A stretch of DNA of 64,000 nt from Pseudomonas sp. Irchel 3E20 (GCF_900187645.1 NZ_FYEE01000001.1:248001-312000), one strand, 5' to 3'. Positions 8,178 to 17,258 are shown, numbered from the stretch's first letter. The notes: generated from the letters alone by a model not told the origin. Made by a program: numbers and translations.

Positions 8178-9359
8178 ATGCTGAGCGTCCAGGATCGTGC
8201 CATCGTCAAATCCACCGTGCCCCTGCTTGAAAGCGGCGGCGAGGCGCTGATTACCCATTTCTACCGGATGATGTTGTCCGAGTACCCGCCAGTGCGCGTC
8301 CTGTTCAACCAGGCCCACCAAGCCAGTGGCGACCAGCCCCGGGCCCTGGCCAATGGCGTGCTGATGTACGCCAAGCACATCGACCAACTCGACCAACTGG
8401 GCGATTTGGTGGGGCGCATCATCAACAAGCACGTGGCGTTGCAGATCCAGCCCGAGCATTACCCCATTGTCGGCACCTGTTTGCTGCGCGCCATTGCGCA
8501 AGTGCTGGGGGATGAAGTGGCCACGCCTGCGGTCCTCAACGCCTGGGGCGCGGCCTACAACCAATTGGCGCAGATCCTGATCGGCGCCGAAAGCGCCATC
8601 TATACCCGCAAGGCCGAGGAAGTGGGCGGCTGGCGCGGTGGGCGCGAGTTCGTGCTGGCGGCGCGGGTGCAGGAGAGCGTGGAAATCACCTCGTTCTACT
8701 TCGCGCCCAAGGACCAGGGCCCCGTCCTTGCCGCCGAGCCGGGCCAGTACATCGGCCTGCAACTGTTTATCGAGGGCGAAGAAACCCGGCGTAACTACTC
8801 GCTCTCGGCCCTGAGCGACAACGGCCAATACCGCATCAGCGTCAAGCGCGAAGTGGGCGGGCGCGCTTCCAACTACCTGCACGACTGTTTGCAGGTCGGC
8901 GCCAGCCTGATGCTGTTCCCGCCGTCGGGGGAATTCACCCTCAGCGCCAGCGCCAAGCCCTTGGTGCTTATCAGTGGCGGCGTGGGCATCACCCCGACGC
9001 TGGCGATGCTCGAAGCGGCCCTGGCCAGTGAGCGGCCGGTGCATTTTATCCACTGCGCGCGCAATGGCTCGGTGCATGCGTTCCGTGGCTGGGTCGATGA
9101 TTTGGCGGTGCGCCACCCGCAACTCAAGCGCTTTTATTGCTATGCCGAAGAGGACGGCATCAGCCCGCCGGCGGACCAGATCGGTTTGCTCGATCAGGAA
9201 CAACTGGGCCTGTGGCTGCCGGCCGACCGCGACCTGGACGCCTACTTCCTCGGGCCCAAGGGCTTTATGGCTGCGATCAAGCGCCACCTCAAGGCGTTGG
9301 GCGTGCCGCCGCAGCAGAGCCGTTACGAGTTCTTCGGGCCGGCGGCGGTGTTGGAGTGA
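8178..9359 (+). CDS. hmp: Flavohemoglobin / nitric oxide dioxygenase
   Basis: This 393-residue protein detoxifies NO to nitrate using O2 and NAD(P)H in the cytoplasm. The N-terminal globin domain (about 1-138) has Tyr29 in ITHFYRMM and the proximal haem His85 in INKHVALQ. An FAD domain follows with the RNYSLS motif, then an NAD-binding domain with GGVGITPTL and a C-terminal YEFFGP. Length and motif spacing are those of complete Hmp proteins. The start has CCGGAG upstream. It is divergent from norR with NorR sites and a sigma-54-like promoter between, so it should be induced by NO. Confidence 0.95.
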   Translation: MLSVQDRAIVKSTVPLLESGGEALITHFYRMMLSEYPPVRVLFNQAHQASGDQPRALANGVLMYAKHIDQLDQLGDLVGRIINKHVALQIQPEHYPIVGTCLLRAIAQVLGDEVATPAVLNAWGAAYNQLAQILIGAESAIYTRKAEEVGGWRGGREFVLAARVQESVEITSFYFAPKDQGPVLAAEPGQYIGLQLFIEGEETRRNYSLSALSDNGQYRISVKREVGGRASNYLHDCLQVGASLMLFPPSGEFTLSASAKPLVLISGGVGITPTLAMLEAALASERPVHFIHCARNGSVHAFRGWVDDLAVRHPQLKRFYCYAEEDGISPPADQIGLLDQEQLGLWLPADRDLDAYFLGPKGFMAAIKRHLKALGVPPQQSRYEFFGPAAVLE

Positions 9360-9381
9360 TTCGCCGCTAGGCCGCTAGCGC

Positions 9382-9460
9382 AAGCAGGGCTCGCCCCCAC
9401 AAGCCACCAGGCCTATTAAGGCCTGGTGGCAGCGCGCCCTGCTCGCGATGGCAGCCTTGA
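9382..9460. repeat. Degenerate REP pair flanking a hairpin
   Basis: REP-like cores AAGCAGGGCTCGCCCCCAC (from 9382) and GCCCTGCTCGCGATGGC (from about 9436) flank a strong hairpin between the convergent hmp and LysR genes. Confidence 0.5.
9403..9430. terminator. Bidirectional terminator-like hairpin between hmp and the LysR gene
   Basis: A perfect 11-bp stem (GCCACCAGGCC / GGCCTGGTGGC) with a TATTAA loop lies between convergent genes. It lacks a run of T on either side, so intrinsic termination is likely but not certain. Confidence 0.55.
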
Positions 9461-9498
9461 AACCGCCACCGCTGGCAAGCCAGGCGCCGACGGGTGGC

Positions 9499-10467
9499 CT
9501 ATGTCGCCAGCCGGGCGCCGGCCAGGCTGCCGCTCAGTTCATAGGCGGCGAGTTCGGCCTGGTGGGCGGCGAGGATTTCCGGCAGGGAGCCGCGCAGGTA
9601 TTCCACCCAGGTCTTGATCTTGGCATCCAGGTACTGGCGCGAGGGGTAGATGGCGTACAGGTTCAGTTCCTGGGAGCGGTAGTTGGGCATCACCCGCACC
9701 AACGTGCCGTTGCGCAGCGCTTCGATGGCGGCGTACACCGGCAACACGCCCACGCCCATGCCGCTGATGATCGCGGTTTTCATCGCGTCGGCGGAGTTCA
9801 CCAAAAACGGTGAGCTGTTGATGGTGACCATCTCCTGGCCTTCGGGGCCGTCGAACAACCACTTTTCCAGCGGGATCACCGGGCTCACCAGGCGCAGGCA
9901 GGCGTGGCCGAGCAGGTCGCCGGGTTTTTGCGGGCAGCCGTTGGCTTTCACATAGGCCGGGGAGGCGCAGACGATGCTGTAGGTGATGCCCAGGCGCTGA
10001 GACACGAACCCCGAATCCGGCAACTCGCTGGCCAGTACGATGGACACGTCGTAGCCCTCGTCCAGCAGGTCTGGCACGCGGTTGGCCAGGGTCAGGTCGA
10101 AGGTCACGTCGGGGTGGGTTTTGCGGTAGCGGGCGATGGCATCGATCACGAAATGCTGGCCGATGCCCGTCATGGTGTGCACCTTCAACTGCCCGGCCGG
10201 GCGCGCATGGGCGTCGCTGGCCTCGGCTTCGGCTTCTTCTACATAGGCCAGGATCTGCTCGCAACGCAGCAGGTAGCGCTTACCCGCCTCGGTCAGGGCG
10301 ATGCGCCGGGTGGTGCGGTTGAGCAGGCGGGTTTGCAGGTGGGCCTCAAGGTTGGAGACCGCGCGCGAGACGTTGGCGGTGGTGGTGTCCAGCTGTGCGG
10401 CGGCGGCAGTGAAGCTGCCAGCCTCGGCGACACTGCTGAAAGCGCGCATGTTTTGCAGGGTGTCCAT
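9499..10467 (-). CDS. LysR-family transcriptional regulator (divergent from efflux operon)
   Basis: This is a 322-residue protein if the ATG at 10467 (MDTLQNMRAF) is used; a GTG at 10476 is also possible. Residues about 1-60 form the winged helix-turn-helix (AEAGSFTAAAAQLDTTTANVSRAVSNLE), followed by the substrate-binding domain (QLKVHTMTGIGQHFVIDAIARY onwards). It resembles the regulators next to AaeXAB-type aromatic-acid efflux operons, and its divergent position relative to the four efflux genes makes it their probable regulator. The ligand is unknown. The C-terminal 20 residues extend slightly beyond the usual end of the domain. Confidence 0.88.
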   Translation of the reverse strand: MDTLQNMRAFSSVAEAGSFTAAAAQLDTTTANVSRAVSNLEAHLQTRLLNRTTRRIALTEAGKRYLLRCEQILAYVEEAEAEASDAHARPAGQLKVHTMTGIGQHFVIDAIARYRKTHPDVTFDLTLANRVPDLLDEGYDVSIVLASELPDSGFVSQRLGITYSIVCASPAYVKANGCPQKPGDLLGHACLRLVSPVIPLEKWLFDGPEGQEMVTINSSPFLVNSADAMKTAIISGMGVGVLPVYAAIEALRNGTLVRVMPNYRSQELNLYAIYPSRQYLDAKIKTWVEYLRGSLPEILAAHQAELAAYELSGSLAGARLAT

Positions 10468-10777
10468 GGAGTGCACTCAAGGGAGATGGCAAATTGTGAC
10501 ATGAAGTTACGGGCGACCGTGACCCCGACCAAGGGATTATCGCGCTAACGGTAATAAAGATTCACAGGAATGCCCGCTTATCGCCGCTGGGGGCGGACCC
10601 TAGAATTGCGTCGTTGTAGGAATGATGCACTTTCACCTGTGGGAGCGGGCTTGCCCGCGAGGGCGGCATGGCTGCTGGTGGGCATGTGCCGGCTGTACTC
10701 GCCAGAGCCCGCTCCCACAGTGAGTTAGCCGCTCCCGGAATGTTTTGCCTCCCCTCTTTTTTCAGGAATTCGCAGCA
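10468..10777. other. Intergenic regulatory region between LysR gene and efflux operon
   Basis: It must hold both divergent promoters. It contains an AT-richer stretch near 10540-10580 and one complete REPIN (10637-10720) lying between the likely promoter and the efflux operon start, so the REPIN is probably in the 5' leader of the operon. No clear T-N11-A LysR box was picked out with confidence. Confidence 0.4.
10637..10720. repeat. REPIN upstream of the efflux operon
   Basis: Two inverted REPs: CTGTGGGAGCGGGCTTGCCC at the left and its counterpart AGAGCCCGCTCCCACAG at the right, with an unrelated ~40-base centre. Confidence 0.8.
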
Positions 10778-12289
10778 GTGCCGCGTCGCATCAGCAGAGA
10801 GCTGAAGACTCTCAGTGTTTGGGCTTTAACCTTGGCAATCAGCGGCTGCATCGGAACCGGAGGTATTGGCCCGCAAGGCCAGGCAATGCCTGTCGCTGCC
10901 CTGGCTACCGACGCCGCGATCCAGAGCGCGGCGGCGGATGCCCACTGGCCCAGCGCCCAATGGTGGCGGGCCTATGGCGACCCGCAGTTGAACCGCTGGG
11001 TCGAGTTGGCCGTGCAGGGCAGCCCCAGCCTGGCCATGGCCGCCGCCCGGGTGCGCCAGGCGCGGGCCATGGCCGGCGTGGCCGAGGCCGCCGAGGCGGT
11101 GCAGATCAACGGCACTTCTACCCTCAAGCGCCACAACTGGCCCACCGACCCGTTCTACGGCCCGGGTGATTTGGCCAACTCCACCACCTGGGACAACAAT
11201 GCCGCCCTGGGCCTGACCTATGCCCTGGACCTCTGGGGCCGCGAGCGCAATGCCACTGAGCAGGCCCTGGACCTGGCGCACATGAGCGCCGCCCAGGCGC
11301 GCATGGCCCAGCTCGAATTGCAGAACAACGTGGTGCGCGCCTATATCCAGTTGTCCTTGCACTACGCCCGGCGCGACATCGTCTACGCCACCCTTGAGCA
11401 GCAACAGCAGATCCTGGCCCTGGCGCAACGGCGCCTGGACGGCGGCATCGGTACCCATTTCGAGGTCAGCCAGGCCCAGACCCCGCTGCCCGAAACCCAC
11501 CGTCAACTCGATGCCCTGGACGAAGAAATCGCCCTGAGCCGCAACCAATTGGCTGCCCTTGCAGGCTTTGGCCCGGGGCAGGGCGCCCAATTGCAACGCC
11601 CGTCGCTGTCGCTGGGCGCGCCGTTGCCATTGCCCTCGGCCTTGCCCGCGCAACTGCTGGGCCAGCGCCCGGACGTGGTCGCCAGCCGCTGGCAAGTGGC
11701 GGCCCAGGCCCGTGGCATCGACGTCGCCCATGCCGGGTTCTACCCCAACGTGGACCTGGTGGCCGGCCTGGGCTTCATGGCCACCGGCGGCGGGGCGCTG
11801 GAGTTCATCACCGGCAAAAAACTCAACTACAACGTCGGCCCGGCCATTTCCCTGCCGATCTTCGACGGCGGGCGCCTGCGCGCCCAGTTGGGCGAAGCGT
11901 CCGCCGGCTACGACCTGGCCCTGGCGCAGTACAACCAGACCCTGATCGACGCCCTCAAAAGCATCAGCGACCAGTTGATCCGCCGCGAGTCCATGGACAA
12001 GCAGCAAGCCTTCGCCGCCGAGTCCGTGGCCTCGGCGCAAAAGACCTACGACATCGCCACCATCGCGTTCGAGCGCGGCCTCACCGACTACCTCAACGTA
12101 CTCAACGCCCAGACCCAGTTGTTCGCCCAGCAGCAGGTGCAGCAGCAGGTGCAGGCCGCGCGCCTGAGTGCCCACGCCGAACTGGTGACCGCCCTGGGCG
12201 GCGGCCTCGGGGCCGGCGATGACAGCCCGCCCGAAAGTACCACCGTCGCCCACAAAACCCCGGCCGCGTTGGCCGTTTTCGACCACTAA
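10778..12289 (+). CDS. Outer-membrane efflux lipoprotein (NodT/OprM family)
   Basis: This protein is 503 residues from the GTG at 10778, preferred over an upstream TTG at 10745 because it gives a compact lipoprotein signal with lipobox LAISGC (Cys24) and has AGGA about 11 bases upstream. The body shows two OEP repeats typical of TolC/OprM-type channels, for example WWRAYGDPQLNRWV, LSLHYARRDIVYATLEQQQQIL and the GQRPDVVASRWQVAAQARGIDVAHAGFYP segments (first and second repeats). It forms the outer-membrane duct for the inner-membrane pump and adaptor encoded downstream; the FUSC start is 12 bases after its stop, so they are co-translated. Confidence 0.9.
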   Translation: MPRRISRELKTLSVWALTLAISGCIGTGGIGPQGQAMPVAALATDAAIQSAAADAHWPSAQWWRAYGDPQLNRWVELAVQGSPSLAMAAARVRQARAMAGVAEAAEAVQINGTSTLKRHNWPTDPFYGPGDLANSTTWDNNAALGLTYALDLWGRERNATEQALDLAHMSAAQARMAQLELQNNVVRAYIQLSLHYARRDIVYATLEQQQQILALAQRRLDGGIGTHFEVSQAQTPLPETHRQLDALDEEIALSRNQLAALAGFGPGQGAQLQRPSLSLGAPLPLPSALPAQLLGQRPDVVASRWQVAAQARGIDVAHAGFYPNVDLVAGLGFMATGGGALEFITGKKLNYNVGPAISLPIFDGGRLRAQLGEASAGYDLALAQYNQTLIDALKSISDQLIRRESMDKQQAFAAESVASAQKTYDIATIAFERGLTDYLNVLNAQTQLFAQQQVQQQVQAARLSAHAELVTALGGGLGAGDDSPPESTTVAHKTPAALAVFDH

Positions 12290-12301
12290 AAGAAGGCCGC
12301 A

Positions 12302-14494
12302 ATGACTCCCTTGCCCGCACCGCTGCGCTGGCTGTATGCCTTGGAATGGCGCCGTGGTTTCTTCGACTGGGCACGCAGCGATGGCGTGACCTGGGTGTAC
12401 ATCTTCAAGGTGTTGCTGGCCGCATTCCTCACCCTGTGGCTGGCGATGCGCCTGGAACTGCCGCAACCGCGCACGGCGATGATTACCGTGTTCATCGTCA
12501 TGCAGCCGCAAAGCGGCCATGTGTTCGCCAAGAGTTTCTACCGCTTCCTCGGCACCCTCGCCGGCTCGGCGGTGATGGTGGCGCTGATCGCCCTGTTCGC
12601 GCAAAACACCGAACTGTTCCTCGGCTCCCTGGCCATCTGGGTCGGCATTTGCTCGGCGGGCGCGGCGCGTTACCGCAACTTTCGCGCCTACGGTTTCGTG
12701 CTGGCCGGGTACACGGCGGCGATGGTCGGCCTGCCGGCCCTGGCCCACCCGGACGGCGCCTTCATGGCCGCCGTGTGGCGGGTGCTGGAAATCTCCCTGG
12801 GCATTCTCTGCGCCACCCTGGTCAGTGCCGCGATCCTGCCGCAAACCGCCAGCGCCGCCATGCGTAACGCGCTGTACCAGCGCTTTGGCGTGTTCGCGCT
12901 GTTCGTCACCGACGGCTTGCGCGGGCGCAGCCAGCGCGAGGCGTTCGAGCGCGGCAACGTGCGTTTTATCGCCGAGGCGGTGGGCCTGGAAGGGCTGCGC
13001 AGCGTCACCGTGTTCGAAGACCCGCACATGCGCCGGCGCAACGGCCGTTTGAGCCGCTTGAACAGCGAGTTCATGGGCATCACCACGCGCTTCAACGCTT
13101 TGCACCAGTTGCTCGAACGCCTGCGCAGCAACGCCGCCGACCATGTGGTGGCGGCGATCAAACCCGGTTTGCAGGACCTGGCCGAGCTGCTCGACGGCTT
13201 CTCTGGCCGCGCCCTCACCGATGCCGACGCCGCGCGCCTGGCCGCCGCCCTGGCGGCCTACAAGGAAGGCCTGCCGGCGCGGGTGCGCAGCTTGCGGGCG
13301 CAGTTCCAGGAAGGCGCGCCGAGCGAGGCTGAGCAGCTGGATTTCCACACCGCCTACGAATTGCTCTACCGCTTTGTCGATGAGCTGCACAGCTACGCCC
13401 AAACCCACGCCTCCCTGGCCGACCACCACCACGCCCGCGAGCAATGGGACGAACCCTACACGCCGCAAACCAATTGGCTGGCGTCGACTGCTTCGGGGTT
13501 GCGCGCGGCCTTCATTCTGTTGGTGCTGGGCAGTTACTGGGTGGCCACGGCCTGGCCCAGCGGCGCCACCATGACCCTGATCGCGGCCGCCACCGTCGGC
13601 CTGTCCGCCGCCACGCCCAACCCCAAGCGCATGGCGTTCCAGATGGCGTGCGGCACCTTGGTCGGCGCGGTGATCGGCTTTATCGAGATGTTTTTCGTGT
13701 TCCCGTTGATCGACGGTTTCGCGTTGCTGTGCGTGATGCTGGCGCCGGTGATCGTGCTGGGCTCGTTCCTGTCCTCGCGCCCACAGTTCGCCGGGGTGGG
13801 CCTGGGCCTGTTGATCTTCTTCAGCACCGGTTCGGTGCCGGACAACCTCACCGTCTACAACCCCTACAGTTTCATCAACGACTACATCGCCATGATCATG
13901 GGCATGCTGGTGTGCGCGGCGGCGGGGGCGATCATCCTGCCGCCCAACAGCCGCTGGCTGTGGCAACGCCTGGAGCAGGATTTGCGCGGCCAAGTGGTGT
14001 ACGCCATCAGCGGCAAACTCAAGGGGTTGGGGTCGAGTTTCGAGAGCCGCACCCGCGACCTGCTGCACCAGGCCTACGGCTTGGCGGCGGGCCAGCCCAA
14101 GGTGCAAAGCGAGCTGCTGCGCTGGATGTTCGTGGTGCTGGAGGTGGGCCACGCCATCATCGAGTTGCGCAAGGAACAGGCGATTTTGCCAGTGCACCCG
14201 GCCTACGCGGCGTCGCAGCCGTGGCGCCAGGCGATCCGCGTCATGGGCCGCTCGCTGGTGCGCCTGTTTTTGCAACCGAGCCAGAGCAACCTGGAGCGTG
14301 GCTTGATTGCCGTGGACCACGCCATCAGCCGCGTGCAGGCCACCGACGAGCCTTTCGCGCCGCACTTCGACACCTCGGCCCTGCGCCGGGTCAAAAGCTA
14401 CCTGCACTTTATTCGCACCTCCCTGCTGGACCCGCAATCGCCGCTGGCGGCCTATGCCGTGGCCAAGCCCCAAGGATTTGCCCATGCCTCGTGA
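12302..14494 (+). CDS. FUSC-family inner-membrane efflux protein (AaeB-like)
   Basis: This 730-residue protein has two FUSC membrane blocks. The first (about 30-190) includes FIVMQPQSGHVFAKSFYRFLGTLAG reading through the typical motif. The second (about 395-560) lies after a long cytoplasmic helical region. This is the architecture of AaeB and related aromatic-acid exporters. With the DUF1656 and HlyD partners it should export small organic acids or aromatic compounds, but the substrate is inferred only from family and context. Its last bases overlap the start of the DUF1656 gene by 11 bases, indicating translational coupling. Confidence 0.9.
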   Translation: MTPLPAPLRWLYALEWRRGFFDWARSDGVTWVYIFKVLLAAFLTLWLAMRLELPQPRTAMITVFIVMQPQSGHVFAKSFYRFLGTLAGSAVMVALIALFAQNTELFLGSLAIWVGICSAGAARYRNFRAYGFVLAGYTAAMVGLPALAHPDGAFMAAVWRVLEISLGILCATLVSAAILPQTASAAMRNALYQRFGVFALFVTDGLRGRSQREAFERGNVRFIAEAVGLEGLRSVTVFEDPHMRRRNGRLSRLNSEFMGITTRFNALHQLLERLRSNAADHVVAAIKPGLQDLAELLDGFSGRALTDADAARLAAALAAYKEGLPARVRSLRAQFQEGAPSEAEQLDFHTAYELLYRFVDELHSYAQTHASLADHHHAREQWDEPYTPQTNWLASTASGLRAAFILLVLGSYWVATAWPSGATMTLIAAATVGLSAATPNPKRMAFQMACGTLVGAVIGFIEMFFVFPLIDGFALLCVMLAPVIVLGSFLSSRPQFAGVGLGLLIFFSTGSVPDNLTVYNPYSFINDYIAMIMGMLVCAAAGAIILPPNSRWLWQRLEQDLRGQVVYAISGKLKGLGSSFESRTRDLLHQAYGLAAGQPKVQSELLRWMFVVLEVGHAIIELRKEQAILPVHPAYAASQPWRQAIRVMGRSLVRLFLQPSQSNLERGLIAVDHAISRVQATDEPFAPHFDTSALRRVKSYLHFIRTSLLDPQSPLAAYAVAKPQGFAHAS

Positions 14495-14684
14495 AATCGC
14501 CTTCCACGGCCTGTACATGCCGACCATGACCCTGATGTTTTTCATCGCGGCAGGCCTGGCCTGGGCCCTGGACCGCTTCCTGTCGGGCCATGACCTGTAC
14601 CGCTTCTTCTGGCACCCGGCGCTGCTGCGCCTGAGCCTGTTCGTGTGCATTTTCGGCGCCTTGGCGCTCACTGTTTACCGTTGA
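14484..14684 (+). CDS. DUF1656 small membrane protein (AaeX-like)
   Basis: This 66-residue protein starts at ATG 14484, inside the end of the FUSC gene, in another frame. The sequence PREIAFHGLYMPTM is the typical DUF1656 N-terminus, followed by two membrane segments (about 12-30 and 45-64). AaeX-type proteins accompany AaeA/AaeB efflux systems; their exact role is unknown. The HlyD adaptor starts 10 bases after its stop. Confidence 0.85.
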   Translation: MPREIAFHGLYMPTMTLMFFIAAGLAWALDRFLSGHDLYRFFWHPALLRLSLFVCIFGALALTVYR

Positions 14685-14694
14685 GAACGACCCG

Positions 14695-15552
14695 ATGAAA
14701 AAGCTCTTCAGCCTGCTCGCCACCTTGCTGGTGCTGGCCCTCGCGATGTGGATCGGCCGCACCTTGTGGGTGCACTACATGAACACCCCCTGGACCCGCG
14801 ACGGGCGGGTGCGCGCCGACATCATCAACGTCGCCGCCGACGTCACCGGCGAAGTGGTGGATGTGCCGGTGCGCGACAACCAATTGGTGAAAAAGGGCGA
14901 TTTACTGATGCAGATCGACCCCGAGCACTACCGCATCGCCGTCAAGCAGGCCCAGGCCCTGGTGGCCTCGCGCAAGGCCACGTGGGAGATGCGCAAGGTC
15001 AATGCCCACCGGCGTGCCGACCTCGATAGCCTGGTGATCTCCCGGGAAAACCGCGACGACGCCAGCAACATCGCCGACGCCGCCCTGGCCGACTACCAGC
15101 ACGCCCAGGCGCAACTGGATGCCGCCGAACTGAACCTCAAGCGCACCCGCGTGCTGGCAGCGGTGGACGGCTACGTCACCAACCTCAACGTGCACCGGGG
15201 CGACTACGCGCGCATCGGCGAGGCGAAAATGGCCGTGGTCGATATGAACTCGTTCTGGGTCTATGGCTTCTTCGAGGAAACCAAGCTGCCGCGGGTAAAA
15301 GTCGGCGACCCGGCCGACCTGCAACTGATGAGCGGCGAAGTACTCAAGGGCCACGTGGAAAGCATCTCGCGCGGCATCTACGACCGCGATAACCCTGAAA
15401 GCCGCGAACTGATCGCCGACGTCAACCCCACCTTCAACTGGGTGCGCCTGGCCCAACGGGTGCCGGTGCGCATCCACCTCGACGAAGTGCCCGACGGCGT
15501 GTTGCTGGCGGCGGGGATCACCTGCACGGTGGTGGTCAACCCGGGCCAGTAG
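14695..15552 (+). CDS. HlyD-family periplasmic adaptor (AaeA/EmrA-like)
   Basis: This 285-residue membrane fusion protein has one N-terminal membrane anchor (about residues 4-22) and a short periplasmic body: a lipoyl half-motif (VTGEVVDVPVRDNQLVKKGD), an alpha-helical hairpin (about 80-140) and a second lipoyl half with beta-barrel (RTRVLAAVDGYVTNLNVHRG onwards). It bridges the FUSC pump and the outer-membrane channel. It is the last gene of the operon and is followed by a REPIN. Confidence 0.9.
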   Translation: MKKLFSLLATLLVLALAMWIGRTLWVHYMNTPWTRDGRVRADIINVAADVTGEVVDVPVRDNQLVKKGDLLMQIDPEHYRIAVKQAQALVASRKATWEMRKVNAHRRADLDSLVISRENRDDASNIADAALADYQHAQAQLDAAELNLKRTRVLAAVDGYVTNLNVHRGDYARIGEAKMAVVDMNSFWVYGFFEETKLPRVKVGDPADLQLMSGEVLKGHVESISRGIYDRDNPESRELIADVNPTFNWVRLAQRVPVRIHLDEVPDGVLLAAGITCTVVVNPGQ

Positions 15553-15563
15553 ACAAGCCGCCA

Positions 15564-15650
15564 GTAGGCGCGAGCGCGCCCGCGATGAGGCCGGTGCAAC
15601 CACAATGTTGTCGCCAGTAATGTCGCCATCGCGAGCGGGCTCTTGCCTAC
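15564..15650. repeat. REPIN after the efflux operon
   Basis: Inverted REPs: GTAGGCGCGAGCGCGCCCGC at the left and GCGAGCGGGCTCTTGCCTAC at the right. It lies between the converging HlyD and NTF2-like genes. Confidence 0.75.
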
Positions 15651-15673
15651 AGAGGAACTTTCACCCCACCCCT

Positions 15674-16066
15674 TCAGCAAAACGTCTCGTGCAGATGCCG
15701 CCAGCGCAGGGCGCCGCCGGGCAGTTGTTCGATAACGGCCGTGGCGCGGCGGTCGCTGAGGGGGCCGCTGGCGTCCGATTGCAATTCGCGGTAGCTCAGG
15801 GTGGCGCCGCCGGGGTGGCGGGCGAGGCCGCGCAGGTCGCTCAGGCTGATGCGCAACCCGGGGCGGGTGCCGCCCAGTTGTTCGAACAGGCCGCGCAGGG
15901 CCTCGCAGTCCAAGGCTCTGCCATCAGGCGCGACCATCGAAAACTCGGGCGAAAACCGCCCCAGCAACCGGGCCAGCAGCGCCGGTTCGGCGGTGCCGGC
16001 GAACCACTGTTCGATGTCGAGCAAGGTGTGGATCACTTCGTTGAAAAAATCGCGATAGTCGGTCAT
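15674..16066 (-). CDS. NTF2-like (SnoaL/DUF4440-type) protein
   Basis: This 130-residue protein has a cone-fold NTF2-like pattern: an N-terminal helix (YRDFFNEVIHTLLDIEQWFAG), a second helix pair (PALLARLLGRFSPEFSMV) with the FSMVAPDGRALD turn, then beta strands ending WRHLHETF. Such proteins may be small enzymes or ligand-binding proteins, and no catalytic residues can be assigned. It is divergent from the LysR gene, 115 bases away, and may be under the control of that regulator. Confidence 0.65.
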   Translation of the reverse strand: MTDYRDFFNEVIHTLLDIEQWFAGTAEPALLARLLGRFSPEFSMVAPDGRALDCEALRGLFEQLGGTRPGLRISLSDLRGLARHPGGATLSYRELQSDASGPLSDRRATAVIEQLPGGALRWRHLHETFC

Positions 16067-16144
16067 GCAAAGGGCTCGGCGTGAGGGGCGGCCCCGCAGG
16101 GTAGGGCGTTGTCCTGGCTAGGGAAACGACGCGATGGCTGCTAG

Positions 16145-16167
16145 TTTGTCAAAATTATTTTGACAAA
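16145..16167. promoter_or_regulatory. Perfect palindrome over the LysR translation start region
   Basis: Arms TTTGTCAAAAT and ATTTTGACAAA are separated by a single T. The right arm runs into the AAAGGAGG ribosome-binding site of the downstream LysR gene, so a protein bound here would block that gene. It is a candidate autoregulatory operator also facing the divergent NTF2-like gene. Confidence 0.6.
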
Positions 16168-16181
16168 GGAGGCGCCCGCCC

Positions 16182-17072
16182 ATGGTCAGCCTGGATCGTT
16201 TCGACACCTTCAAAGCCGTGGTCGAGGCCGGCTCGCTCACGGCGGCAGCCCAGTTGCTGGGCCAGACCCGCGCCGTGGTCAGCTTCAACCTCAAGCGCCT
16301 GGAGGCGGAGTTGGGGGTGACCCTGGTGACCCGTAACACCCGGCAACTGGCCCTCACCGATGCCGGCGAGCGCTTTTACCTGCGTTGCCTGCGCACCCTG
16401 GACGAAGCACGCCTGGCCATCGAAGAGGCACGCAGCGAACACAGCCAGCTCAAGGGCACGCTGCGCATCACCACCACCGTGGAATATGCCCTGGCCAAAG
16501 TGGTGCCGGCGCTGGAGCTGTTCCGCCAGCAGCACCCACAGCTGCATATCCACCTGTCCACCTCATCGACCCACGCCGACCTGATTGGCGAGCGCTTCGA
16601 CCTGGCGATCCGCCTGGGCCGCCTGCTCGACTCCAACCTGCGGGCGGTGCAGCTTGCGACCTTCGACGTGTTCGCCGTCGCCGCCCCGGCGTTGCTGGCC
16701 CGCCACGGGGCGGTCACTGGCCTGGCAGCTCTGCAACACCTGCCCACCCTGGGCCATGGCCGCGTGCCGCACCTGAGCGTGACCGACCCCCAAGGCGTGG
16801 AGCACGATTACCAGCCCCAGGCCGGCCAGGTCGCAGTGGTGGCCGACAACAGCGCCACCCTGCGCGCCTTCGCCCTGGCCGGGCACGGCGTGGCGATATT
16901 GCCGCAATGGCTGGTTCAGGCAGACCTGGACGCCGGCCACCTGCAGCACCTGCTGCCCGACCACCGTTTCACCCGCCAGGGCGTCTATGCCCTGTACCCC
17001 AACACCCGCCACCTGCCGCTCAAGGTGCGGGCGTTCATTGATTTTCTGAAGTTGCGCGAGGGGGGCGGCTAG
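16182..17072 (+). CDS. LysR-family transcriptional regulator upstream of the Tc toxin operon
   Basis: This 296-residue protein starts 9 bases after AAAGGAGG. The helix-turn-helix is in residues about 3-60 (DTFKAVVEAGSLTAAAQLLGQTRAVVSFNLKRLE). The effector domain begins near residue 90 (GTLRITTTVEYALAKVVPALELF). It is co-directional with the Tc operon, 186 bases upstream. LysR regulators (TcaR) precede tcaABC in Yersinia, so a regulatory role over the toxin is an attractive inference. Nothing in the sequence proves it, and the palindrome before tcaA does not have the usual T-N11-A form. Confidence 0.85.
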   Translation: MVSLDRFDTFKAVVEAGSLTAAAQLLGQTRAVVSFNLKRLEAELGVTLVTRNTRQLALTDAGERFYLRCLRTLDEARLAIEEARSEHSQLKGTLRITTTVEYALAKVVPALELFRQQHPQLHIHLSTSSTHADLIGERFDLAIRLGRLLDSNLRAVQLATFDVFAVAAPALLARHGAVTGLAALQHLPTLGHGRVPHLSVTDPQGVEHDYQPQAGQVAVVADNSATLRAFALAGHGVAILPQWLVQADLDAGHLQHLLPDHRFTRQGVYALYPNTRHLPLKVRAFIDFLKLREGGG

Positions 17073-17178
17073 CCTCCCGCACCCTTACCTGCGGGGCAGG
17101 AGAGTGGGTGTTGAGCAGGCCACCCACAGGTGGGGTGCTTTGCAAAGTCGCTTGCCATCGGTCGGAAAAGTACCGCCC

Positions 17179-17196
17179 CCTGTCAGATCTGACAGG
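17179..17196. promoter_or_regulatory. 18-bp palindromic operator upstream of tcaA
   Basis: CCTGTCAGATCTGACAGG is a perfect palindrome centred about 72 bases before the tcaA ATG at 17259. The same CTGTCAG-N2-CTGACAG pattern occurs upstream of the stand-alone tccC gene. Confidence 0.65.
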
Positions 17197-17258
17197 TTCG
17201 CAAATGCCGCAACCGTCGTAGGGTCAAGGGCAATTTCCCCTGCGCAGAGATGGCTCCC

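Noticed and set aside
10826..14671. A 1281-codon open frame on the minus strand
   Set aside because: It is antisense to the efflux operon and arises from high GC at third positions; its translation is low-complexity Gly/Arg/His/Gln-rich with no domain.
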